Shown piece by piece: positions 10,549 to 20,043 of a stretch of DNA of 64,000 nt. Position numbers and translations under genes: made by a program. How positions within the stretch are numbered: position 1 is the stretch's first letter; every line of letters begins with the position of its first letter. The stretch comes from Haematococcus lacustris (Eukaryota; Chlorophyta; Chlorophyceae; Chlamydomonadales; Haematococcaceae), in contig JASKMD010000020.1 of the NCBI GenBank assembly GCA_030144725.1, positions 1,185,383 through 1,249,382 of the forward strand, in the 5' to 3' direction. The notes beneath the pieces are model-generated. The model did no database searches and was not told where the DNA came from. It saw nothing but the letters and a program-made list of their open reading frames with translations.

Positions 10549-11783
10549 GGTCACCCCGGCCATTGGCCATGCCAATCCGTGACAGGCGCGACGCTCACAC
10601 CACGCGCTAGTGAAGGGTAGCTGAGGCTATCGCGGTAAGTCACGCGCGCTAAAACTCGCGTTTGAGACTGAAGCCTTGTCCCAGTACACCGCCCGCCACC
10701 AGGTCGAATCTTGAGATAGCGCAAACAAGCAGCGACCCACCTACAAGAGCAGGGTGGCGAGGCGCTCCGTGGCGTCCGTAGCAAAGTTCGCACCATGGAG
10801 GCAGCCTCGCAGTACTGCGGAGTAGGCCATCGCAGTGCGCCATGCTACCGAGCCATGTCATTACACCACGAGACTGAGTCACGCCACGCTTAGCTGAAGT
10901 TGTGCAAGTTGGGTGCATGGCACTGTTAATTTTTTGGCTATTGGCCACAATGGTGGATTCCGCCACAATGGAGGTGTCCGCCACTGCCATTGCCACTACT
11001 TACCAGCTTGGCACGTATCGCTTTATGGCGTTCCAGGAGGGCGCGGCGTCGGGGTCCAGGATGGCCCATCGCAATTTTCTGCTTGAAATTCGCGCACAGT
11101 GCGAAAAACCCAGCGATGAGGGCGCCCAACAGTAGCACAGGGTCCACCCCGTCGGGGATGAACCCAGAACGCCGCCAATCGGCCCCTGTGATGAGATCGC
11201 TCCATGCCACATTCACCCTCGGCCACATTTTGTCATAGATTGTACCACACAAGATGATAGAGCTTTCCTGGGCTACATCCCGGAATATAGACTTGCTTAG
11301 CTATCAGACAATGGTGGAAGTACGCGGAAAGAGCCACTGACCGAAAAGTTCAAGGACTTGAACGAAGCCCCGAAATGATGGGGTCTAGGCTTAAGCAGAG
11401 TGCACGGTAGCGAATTAAAGTCCACGCACGGTGCTGCTGACACCACAGTGAGATGCTCTGCTTGCTTGGATGGAGGGTTAGGCAGGTCTCGCGCCAGGTG
11501 TCAGGAAGGGCCCGGGCCATGAGGGGTCCCGACCCAACCCAGGGAATCTTGCGCTTCGACCTGCGACCCACGTACGGTCGCACCCTGTTGAGCCCCAGGC
11601 TGCAGCGAGCGACCATGTTCACAGTCCGCGGGAATGGCGGGCGGAGTGATCTGGGAGGCTTCAGTCTCAAACGCGAGTTTTAGCGCGCGTGACTTACCGC
11701 GATAGCCTCAGCTACCCTTCGCCAGCGCGTGGTGTGAGCGTCAGGCCTGTCACGGATTGGCATGGCCAATGGCCGGGGTGACC
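10549..11783. mobile_element. DNA element with 128-bp TIRs, copy 1
   Basis: A 1235-bp element bounded by GGTCACCCCGGCCATTGGCC and its inverse. The terminal inverted repeats run 10549-10676 and 11656-11783 (128 bp each, about 95% identical). It is flanked by the 4-bp direct repeat AGAA, the probable target duplication. A second copy sits at 43258-44505. Two overlapping minus frames (about 11252-10938 and 11226-11023) are open in both copies, but so is a plus frame, so coding is unproven and no transposase motif is recognised. Four-bp duplications are known for Sola, Chapaev, Ginger and Academ elements; assignment is open. Confidence 0.85.
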
Positions 11784-11867
11784 AGAAATGTACGGGCGCC
11801 ACTAAGAATAACAGGCGCCCGTAGATAGCCCGTGAACTCCCCCCCGTAACCATTTTTTTGAAAATCA

Positions 11868-11908
11868 CGGGCCCCCGTACTGGGCCTTCGGCCCAGTTAC
11901 GGGGGCCC
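11868..11908. other. Strong hairpin
   Basis: GGGCCCCCGTA then TGGGCC, loop TTC, GGCCCA and TACGGGGGCCC form a stem of about 17 bp with a small internal bulge. It lies between the TIR element and the Copia fragment in sequence rich in GTACGGGG words. It could be the remnant of a small foldback element; its role is unknown. Confidence 0.55.
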
Positions 11909-11957
11909 TCGCCAAAATGGGTCAAAAGTACGGGCCCCGTACGGGGGGTCGAACCCT

Positions 11958-12430
11958 GCTGCAGACAGCTGCCTGCTCACTATGAAGCGAGGCAGCAGCA
12001 AGGTGTTGTTGGCAGTCTATGTGGACGACTGTCTGCTAGCAGTCAGCCGGGGGGACATGGGGACGCTCGAGTGGGTCAAGAAGCAGCTGGCAGCTGTGTT
12101 TGATATCCACCAGCTGGGGCCTGTGGAGCAGTTTCTCGGCATGCGCATCAGCCGGGACCGTGCTACCCGTCAGCTGGTGTTGAGCCAGGAGCAGTACGCT
12201 CTGTCCGTGGTAGACCGCTATGGCCTGGCTGACAGCCAATCCCGGGCTGTGCCACTAAGCACGGCTGAGCAGCTGCAGCGGGAAGGGGTGCAGCAGCAGT
12301 CAGAGGGGGGTCACAGCTTTGCAGAGGTGATCGGTAGTCTGCAGCACTTGGCTGTGGTGTCACGGCCAGACATCGCACATGTTGTGGGGGTGCTCGCCAA
12401 GTTCATGTCTGCTCCTACCAAGGAGCACTG
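11958..12430 (+). pseudogene. Ty1/Copia reverse-transcriptase fragment
   Basis: The frame shows the Copia RT active-site box LLAVYVDDCLL, then QFLGMRISRD, a segment ending in YGLADS, and IGSLQHLAVVSRPDIAHVVG with FMSAPTKEHW. These correspond to the C-terminal half of Copia RT and the connection toward RNase H. Gag, protease, integrase and the RT N-terminus are absent. The Copia homology stops abruptly at about 12430, where chromovirus sequence begins, so this is a truncated, non-functional piece. Confidence 0.8.
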
Positions 12431-12933
12431 GCGACATGGTGTTGTTGAGCACACAAAACATGAGGGGCAGAGTGGGCCAGTCTGGTACCAGAAAGCTGAA
12501 GCCACGCTATGTCGGCCCTTTCCGAGTTGAGTACATGGTGGGCAGAGCAGCAGTGAAGCTGGACCTGCCTGTGGAGTAGTCGCGGATCCACAACGTGTTC
12601 CATGTGTCCCTGGTGAAGCCTTACAGAACATACGATGCCTCCGACCAGGTGCCTGGGCATGCAGGTCCACCCCCACTGCAGTGGCTAGATGGAGAGCCAG
12701 AGTACAAGGTGGAGAAGGTGGTGGATCACCGGCTGGCCAAGAGCCAAGCCAAGCGGAGTGGCAAGCCTAAGAAGAGGCAGTTGGAGTTCCTAGTCAAGTG
12801 GCAGGGCCATGGGGACGAGCACAACACGTGGGAGTCCTGGTCACAGCTGGTGGGATGTCAGGAGTTGTTGACTGCGTACCTACAGAAGCTCGGTTTGGAG
12901 GTTGAGATGGTCGAGGTTGAGGCGGTGGGCTGA
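12430..12933 (+). pseudogene. Ty3/Gypsy chromovirus integrase tail with chromodomain
   Basis: The frame begins GDMVLLSTQNMR and TRKLKPRYVGPFRVEYMVGR, the integrase C-terminal motif of chromoviruses. An in-frame TAG (12577-12579) follows LDLPVE, after which the same frame resumes with RIHNVFHVSLVKPY. A chromodomain follows (EYKVEKVVDHRL, EFLVKWQGH, HNTWES). Chromodomains target integration to modified histones in this family. The stop codon and the missing upstream pol make it a pseudogene. LTR-like sequence probably follows and is split by the hAT element at 13066. Confidence 0.8.
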
Positions 12934-13364
12934 TGTGAAGAGGCCATGAAAGGAACTCAGATACCTAGCGTTAGTGTGGGCGCGAGTGACGGCACAATGT
13001 GCCTGAGCGGGGCAACACCACAGTGGTCAGCTGAGTGCAGCTGAGCCAGGTGGGGCGGATATTACCAGGCTTGTGAATCTTCAGATTTTCAGATTTTCAG
13101 ATTTTCAATTTTCAATGAAAATGAAAGTGTTTCATGTGGAAATGTGAAAGAGTTTCACGCCAGTGAAATTGAGCGGTTGCCGCTGGTTTTCCAGCCTCCC
13201 CTTTTGCACGCGGCTTGTGTGAAGGCCTACACACCCCTTGTAACAAGCAGATGTCAGTTTGGAGGCTCACAGCTGCGCCTAGACCCTACTATACCAACTT
13301 AGCATAAAACCTCGTACTCCTCCACTGTCATGTGCAATCATGCCAGCACCCAAGCCTCATGCAC

Positions 13365-13550
13365 GTGTCTGCCATGCCATGAAAAGCCTCATCCTCCACT
13401 ATCACATCCCCACTCCCACTCCACCCACTCCCACCCCCACTACCACCTTGTCAAGTGTCTGCCATGCCATACAAAGCCTTATCCTCCACTATCACATCCC
13501 CACTCCCATCCTCCACCCACTCCTACCCCCACTACCACCTTGTCAAGTGC
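13365..13550. repeat. 90-bp tandem duplication inside deleted hAT
   Basis: Two copies, starting at 13365 and 13455 with GTGTCTGCCATGCCAT, each followed by a CCACTCCCAC-rich tract. They lie in the part of the element where the transposase catalytic region would be expected. Confidence 0.8.
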
Positions 13551-13794
13551 AATCATTCCAGCACCCTGTAGCAGCAAATGTCATGCAATTTCTGCGCCCG
13601 ACACTAGGCCACTGGAGCCCTCAAAAAAATGAGGCCTCAGCCACCCGCTGTTTGACGTCCATCACGGCCGCGACATACAGAGCAAGGAGGAGCGGCCCGC
13701 TCAGCTGCACATGGCAAGGCACAGCAGTGGTCTGCCATGCGGCTCAAAGGGGTCGACCATGCAGCCTACCATGGTCTTGAGCTGCCCGGGTGCC

Positions 13795-14463
13795 CTAGAC
13801 TAAACACTCTCTTACCTCGTAGCGGGAGGGCAGCTTCAAGTGAGGGATGAACCTGTTGAAAAAAGCCTTGGTTGTTGGGTTCTCTACGAGATGAAAGGGT
13901 AGGTTGTTGTCAACCAGGAAGCGCATGAAGAATTCGTTGAACTCCACTTGGATGTCTAACACCTCAGGCTGTTGCTGTTGCTGTTGCTCCTGCTGTGTGG
14001 CCCGCTGCTGCTGAAGACGGGCCACAGCTGTGCTAACATCAGTGTCCTGCTTGGCGGCATCTGCAGCTGCTGAGCTGCTGAGAAATCCTGGGCACTGAAG
14101 CAAGTGTTGCTTCAGCCTTGAGACATTCTTGCCGGACCTCACGTAACCCGGGCAGTGCTTGCATGCCACTTGGGCACCGACCCTTTGCTCCCAGTGTGCC
14201 TCCACCCACTGGCTGACAGGCCGTCCGCGCGGGCTGTCCGTGGAACCGCCATCTGTGGCTCCTGTAGTGGCATTTTCAGCCTTTCGCTTTTTCCGCTGTG
14301 GCTGCAGCGCGCTGGCGCCAGCCAAGCCAATCACTGGGCTCTGCAACACCCGTGGGAGAGGCAGCGCCGGGCTCTTTCTCATAGCAGCGACTAGAGCCCG
14401 GGCTGTCTGCACTGGGGCGAGTCGCTGGTTGCCTGGTGGCTGATGTTCGCTTGTTGCTGCCAT
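13795..14463 (-). CDS. hAT transposase N-terminal remnant with BED-type finger
   Basis: A 222-codon frame. Residues about 95-130 form a BED-type zinc finger (VACKHCPGYVRSG...HLLQC, CxxC with downstream H and C). A Gln-rich linker follows. Residues about 180-220 match the conserved hAT segment after the finger (FMRFLVDNNLPFHLVENP, then PSRYEVRECLV). The frame stops there; the catalytic Asp residues, the CxxH motif and the dimerisation domain are missing. It could still bind DNA and act as a repressor, but that is speculation. Confidence 0.7.
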   Translation of the reverse strand: MAATSEHQPPGNQRLAPVQTARALVAAMRKSPALPLPRVLQSPVIGLAGASALQPQRKKRKAENATTGATDGGSTDSPRGRPVSQWVEAHWEQRVGAQVACKHCPGYVRSGKNVSRLKQHLLQCPGFLSSSAAADAAKQDTDVSTAVARLQQQRATQQEQQQQQQPEVLDIQVEFNEFFMRFLVDNNLPFHLVENPTTKAFFNRFIPHLKLPSRYEVRECLV

Positions 14464-14586
14464 CGCGCTGCGATCTCACCGGGGGCAGCACCCGGCACTT
14501 TCAGATGTGCAGTGAATACGTTCAGATTTTCAGATGAAAATTTTCATTGAAAATCTGAATGAAAATCTGAAATTTTCACAAGCCTG

Positions 14587-15283
14587 GATGTTACGTGACC
14601 ATGCTGAGTAAAGTAGCATGCGGATCTGAGATCTCTACTCCCACGTGAGAAGTGTTAGTGGTGAGGTGTTTTGAGGCTGGATCCGATTCCCAAGCGGATG
14701 GACTACGCCCTGATCTGCGATGGATACCTCAGAATCAGACCCTCCCAACTCTGTTAATGGCTTTTACACAACCTTGTCATGCATGTCCCGGTGCCGAGAC
14801 GTGTGCGATTGGCGTAGCACCGTGCGGCATGCGATGACCGCTTAGTCTTCTATACGCCCGTAATGCCAGGAACCCCGTAAACGAAAAAGTGCGCCCACCA
14901 ATCAGCCGGTCGCTCTCACCACATCGCGCAGCGCAAGTCAGCTATGGGAGTGCTTCGCAATACCGTGGTGGCCTCCTAACGCTCTAAAGGCAAGTACAGC
15001 CGGCGCTTGTGATTCCTCCCGGCTCAATTAACCCGACAGTGTTTCCTGGATGTAGACGCGCGCCCAGTTCTACTTCTGTGGAGGCATACCCGTTGATGAC
15101 CACAAAGCTTATATATACCTTCCATTTCAAGGTCAGCAGCCTACACCAAGCTTGCTATGTTGCTGTTGATGGGTATGTCGTATGAAGCAGAATGACCCGC
15201 CCTTGCTACCGCTCTCGATGTAGACAAAGCATAAGTAAACAGGAAGTTATCCACTTCGTGCATAGCTACCCCCAACAACATCT
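14587..15283. other. Repeat-bearing intergenic region
   Basis: Probably the resumed chromovirus LTR flank (from 14587), then the dispersed repeat at 14767-14881. No gene is seen. Confidence 0.35.
14767..14881 (+). repeat. Dispersed repeat, inverse copy of 41982-42106
   Basis: About 115 bp matching, in reverse complement, the inner left part of the element at 41881-42758 (shared words CATGCATGTCCCGGTGCC and GGCATGCGATGA). It is a truncated relative without the element's termini. Confidence 0.75.
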
Positions 15284-16806
15284 TTGTCTACTGTTGCAGG
15301 AGCCCTCTTACCCAATCTCTGGCAACACCACCACCACCACTACCACCACTACCACCACCTCCTAGCCTGCCACCACCGCCCAGCCCAGCTCAGCCCAGCC
15401 CTCCTACGTTTCCCCTCCCCCTCACCCCCCCCCCCTGACATTGCAGCCCTCTCCCTCCCCTACCCTGCAGCAAAGAGCAAGCCCCCTCTCCGTTCACCAA
15501 CCTGCTGGTAAGTTACTGCCCAACCCTGCCCTACACCATGTGCCTACCACCACCCCCTCCTAATCTCTACACCCATGTTGGCATCCTCAGCCTTAAGTCC
15601 CCACCTTAAAGTTACAGCCACCTTATGCATAGCTAACCCTCAACAACATGGTTTGCAACTTCGTGCATAGCTGACCCTCAACAGCATGGTTGGCAACTAT
15701 TGCAGGAGCCCGCTTACCCTATCTCAGCCGCCACCTCCACGACCACCACTACGACGATCACCACCACCTCCTAGCCCGGCTCCACCTACCGCCCACCCTA
15801 ATCTGACCCAAGCTCAGCCAGCCACCCTATGGGTGGTCTCAGCAAACGCACCAAGGCTGGTAGGGCCAATCGTGCTCGCCAGCTTGCTCTTGTGGCAGCA
15901 GCTCAACAACAGCAAGTCCTTACGTCTGCTGCCACAGAGGCAGCTGCTGCCACAGAGGCAAAACTTGAAGAGGCCAGATCTCAGCTTCGCTCATGCCAGA
16001 GTGTCAACATGCGCACCGCCACCGACCTGCAAGTGTGCCAAGAGCGATTGCACCAGTCCCAGCAAGCGTTGCAGCAGTCTGAGAACGAGGTGCTTGGCTT
16101 GCAAGTGTCTTTGCATCGCTACCGATCAGAACTTTCAGCTGCAAAACAAGATCTGGCAGCATGTAAGGGCAAGGTCAGGAGCATGGGGACCCAGCTGGCA
16201 GCCATGCGGGCCCAGCTAGCAACAGCGAAGAGGGCCATGCCCAAGGACGTGCGTGACAAAATGTCCTGGTTGCAACGCAATGAGGTGTCACTCTACACCT
16301 TGAAGCGTTTGCATGCCATGTGGGGTGCACCGCCATGCACACAAGCAGCCAGCCCAGCAACAGCCATGCAGGTCCCTCCCCCCCCTTGCCACAAGGAGCG
16401 TGATTCTGTGACGGGAGCCTACACTGCAGCCTATGCATGCAGCAATGCGGCGCTGTTGACTTTGCCCAACGTGTCATGCCAGCAGCTTGGACCCCTGCGG
16501 ACAGCTGTGGCGGCTGCAGAGTTCCCTGAGTGTAGCCTGGTCAAGGTATGGCAGCCATGTGTCATACTGTGCCATGTTCTGTTGCGCCATGAGGTGGTGC
16601 GGTTTGGTGGTACGGGGAGGGAGTGCAGATGGACGTTGCAGTTGCCTGGGAAGGGTGCTTGCAGTCTTGCTACCTGTTTGCCATCAAGTATATGTTGCTC
16701 ATCTATTGTACCCAACCAATGTGGTATGCACGTCGCGACATGCATGACACAAGTTGTCGCTAAAGCAAAGGCTAAAGCAAGCTGCCTCCGCCTCTACTGC
16801 CTCTAA
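15284..16806 (+). CDS. Hypothetical coiled-coil protein gene
   Basis: Not recognised. The longest frame (15829-16806, 325 codons) has a basic start (MGGLSKRTKAGRANRARQ) and a long predicted coiled coil (about aa 30-135, heptads rich in A, Q, L, E). A possible 5' splice site lies at 16548 (CTGGTCAAG then GTATGG), after which codon use looks intronic, so the true product may end or splice there. Upstream, two look-alike exon starts follow TTGCAG (15299 and 15706), both reading GAGCCC.CTTACCC, which suggests exon duplication; the first ends at a GTAAGT-type site near 15509. A frame stop just upstream of 15829 leaves the 5' structure unsettled. It could also be a transposon accessory protein. Confidence 0.4.
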
Positions 16807-17019
16807 CCATGCTAGTATAGGGACGTCTGAATGAGAGGGCAAGGGGTTTGGCAGTGGCACCTAGGCCATGGCATCTTGGTACAGGCAGCGCATGCAAGTG
16901 GTCAATGTGGATGTGAATAGTGGTGTTGCTTGGGTGCTTTGCTATGAAGTGTAGAGGCCTTGCCTTGCCTAGGGGTGCGAGTCGGGCCAGGTGGGAGTGG
17001 GAGTGCATTTGACAGCTGG

Positions 17020-18430
17020 TGGACCGTGGACCGAGAGCACCGTGGACCGAACCGGTGGTGACGTCCGAAACCGCTTTAGCGACAGAACGAAGACTGCGCA
17101 TATGCACACATGCGCTAGCTACAACGAATACGGGGCGTAGACAGCGAAACGGGCAGAAAAGGCTTGAGTTTGAAGAGTCCCGCGGTCAATTTGACTATCA
17201 GGCCACATAGTCTACTGTAGTCAAATGTGAAGGGTGCACATAGTTGTACCGCTAGAGCATACAACTTGTTGAACCGCTAGAGCATACAACTACTTACGCG
17301 TGACAGCGCGAGCGACACAAATGACGAGTGAAAGCTAATCGATGCTAAGAAGTATGCAGCTGTCCTAATCGCAGCATTAGTAGTGGTGTGGGTGCGTTAA
17401 AGAGGCATTTCAGCTTCTTAAGTTTCAAACTCGCTGTTCCGGCCATCGCAACACAAAGCGCGATTGCACACATACTTATATTTGCGTCATCACGGCATCA
17501 TTATGAAGGTCGAGGGTGGAGGAGGCGTGCATGGTGATATCTGCCCACAAAATATATGCCAGGTTCACGCCCAGGTAGTGCATCATGTACAAATTTGATA
17601 GAGCTGAGGACAGGCATTCCGTGTAGCCAAGCGAGTCCTCTACACACTGGTGTGCTTCGATGCTCAATCGGCATCCTGAGCGAGAAATCAACCTCGTGTA
17701 AAGGACACACCCTCTTTTCAAGAGAGTTGGGAGGCTCTGACTCAGAATACTATAGCCGCTAACGCAACACACATGGTGCGGCGAGGGAGTGTTGTTACAC
17801 GGCAGATTTGAGCACCGTGGATCGAAGCACATGTCTCGGTAGTGATGTCTCGGCGAACGCTGCAACGAACAAAGGACGTGAACAACGGAACCCGCAGAAA
17901 AGGTTACAGTATGACAAGTCCCGCGGTCAATTTGACTACCTGGCCACATAGCCTACTGTAGTCAAACGTTATGGGTGTTTGCTGCACCGCTAGAGTATAG
18001 AGCCGCTCCGTCTCTCGCTTGAGAGCGCGAGCGACGCAAATAACAAGTGCGAGCTAATCGATGCTAAGATGTGTGTTGTTGTCCTAAGTGGGCATCAGCA
18101 ATGGTATGAGTGCGTTAGACGGGCATTTCAGCTTTCCTAGTTCAAAACTCGCGAGGGCATACATTACTTTGTTAGCTACATCACGGCAATGTCAAGAAGC
18201 TCGAGGGTGAAGGAGGCGTGCATGGTAATATCTGCCCACAAAATGTAGGCCAGGTTCACGCCTAGGTTGGGCATCATGTGCACAGTCATTGAAGCTCGGG
18301 ACACCTATTCCGTGTAGCTTAGTGAGCCCTCTACATCCTGTTGTGCTTCGATCATCAGTCCGTTACGTGAGCGAGAAATAAACTCAGTGTACGGGATACC
18401 CCCCCTATTCAAGACAGTTGGGAGGGACTG
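17020..18430. repeat. 741-bp imperfect tandem duplication
   Basis: Two diverged copies about 741 bp apart. Anchors are TCCCGCGGTCAATTTGACTA at 17178 and 17919, GAGCTAATCGATGCTAAGA-type words near 17330 and 18050, and GTGCATGGTRATATCTGCCC near 17530 and 18220. Identity varies from near perfect to poor, with indels. A CCGCTAGAGCATACAACT word is itself doubled near 17252 and 17275. No ORF is conserved between copies. Confidence 0.8.
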
Positions 18431-18446
18431 ACACACAACCCATTCA

Positions 18447-18545
18447 CACCACTTGAGTCGGGCCACTAGTGGTCCCTAGTATTCCCGCCAGTGGTCACTA
18501 GTGGCCACTACTGGTCCGGCTCAAATGGAGGCCCTGGTGAGGGAG
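18447..18545 (+). repeat. Dispersed CACTAGTGG repeat, copy 1
   Basis: Contains several CACTAGTGG / CCACTAGTGG words followed by CTCAAATGGAGGCCCTGGTG. Related copies are at 33598-33630 and 62145-62203, the latter sharing the whole CTCRAATGGAGGCCCTRGTG block. CACTAGTG is self-complementary. Confidence 0.75.
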
Positions 18546-20043
18546 GCTGTGTGGCTGTCTCTATGAGAGCTGCAAGCAAAACACAACCCACAGTGGGTGA
18601 ATCCTGCGGAACTCCCTTGGCTCGTGCTCATGCTCTTCTCAGAGTAGAGGATGAAGGTGTTGTTATTGAGTCTGATGGATTCGAAACAACCGACACGATA
18701 TCCATTGCCTTCCATGTGCTGCCCTCCATTCAGGCGCCCCCAACATTCAAAAAATGGCAGTAAAGCGACCCCTGGTAGTAGGACGGCTGTAACTCTGCAC
18801 TCGCTGCGCCAAATTTAATGCTAGCTGGCTCAGTATGTAGCCAACCCAGCCAGCTACCTTTCACCCATCCAGAATAAACATACACCGAGTAGGCCGTGCA
18901 CAACAAAGCACCAAAGTTAGTGATTCAAATTTGGGCCGTTGCGGGGCATGCCGTCATCGCTGCGACCGCCTTCGTCGCTTAGGTTGCTCTACATGCGCAT
19001 GCGCGTCGGCAGCAGCAGTCGGATCGGAAAGCGGTTGCGGCGATGTGGCAATGAGCCCACCTCCCCCCCTTACCTAGAGGGCAATGCCACAGCTCGACCA
19101 TTGGGACTTACAGCATGCTACTTACTAGGTTACGCTCCTTTTAGACATTGTTACACACGCTCATACTCAGATACGTCAAAAGCACACTTTGGTCTGTGAC
19201 CGTCAACTCCCTTAGCCGATCTCAGGGCCAGGGCCATGCAGTCAGTCACACAGCTCCACACCATGACCGAGTTTGGACTCGGCTCCTGTGAGAGTTACAC
19301 TCCCCTACATCCCATCCACCTGCGTGCAACGTTTCATAGCTCAACTGCCACCCCACAGCCCCGTGGCCCTGATTCTACTTGGAGAACATGATGTCACTTT
19401 GAAGATGTCAAACTGATAGAGGCCTGGGTTGTTTGATGTGCAATTTGTTGCAAGAGATGCACCAGTGAGTCAAGAACAAACATTTTATAGCCATTTTCCT
19501 ATGGGTGCAGCGGATGCAACACAGTGGAGGACACAGTGGAGGAGGGGGTGTGTAAGCCGTTGATACCTTAGTGTGCGCCGACCCGAAGGGTGTATTCGGC
19601 GAGAGCGAGTATAACAATATGTTCCAAACACCCCGTCAAGGTGCCCTGCACGCCCGGCAGACATCGCGTTGGGTGTTGGCCGGACATTCCATTTGTGCAC
19701 AACCAGCTCACTACGCTAGGTAGATGGGGCCACAGCGATGCGGCTCACCGTGCCAAGGATACCCGTCTTGCCGCTGTGGTTTGTTCGCGGGCACATGTGG
19801 CAGTACGCGAGACTTAACCGCCAATGCCAATGTGATAAACGCTATCGAAAACGATGCAGTATTTAGAGAGTACTTGCATGCATATTACCAACCCCATGTT
19901 GGGGGCGCCTGACCTCCATGCCTTGCATGTGGCCATATTCGTAATCCAACCTCCTAAGTGCCTACGGCCTTGTCTAGGAAAGACTGCGATCCACAGGGGG
20001 CTCAACAGCTGGGCCTAGGCCTGCCTTTGGCCTGGGTCGGAAC
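18546..20043. other. Intergenic, 5' flank of glycosyltransferase gene
   Basis: A few short frames without motifs. Nothing is recognised. The promoter of the plus gene at 20044 should lie at the right end, but no confident core element is visible. Confidence 0.35.

Larger units (their letters stand above)
13066..14586. mobile_element. Deleted hAT element with 8-bp target duplication
   Basis: A 1521-bp element with inverted termini starting CAGGCTTGTGAA (13066) and ending in its inverse (14586). It is flanked by GATATTAC on the left and GATGTTAC on the right, a 7-of-8 match, as expected for hAT insertion. Subterminal sequence is rich in CAGATTTTCA words at both ends. It encodes only the N-terminal part of a transposase (13795-14463, minus), so it is an internal-deletion derivative. 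It lies in sequence following the chromovirus fragment, probably that element's LTR, so it inserted later. Confidence 0.85.
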
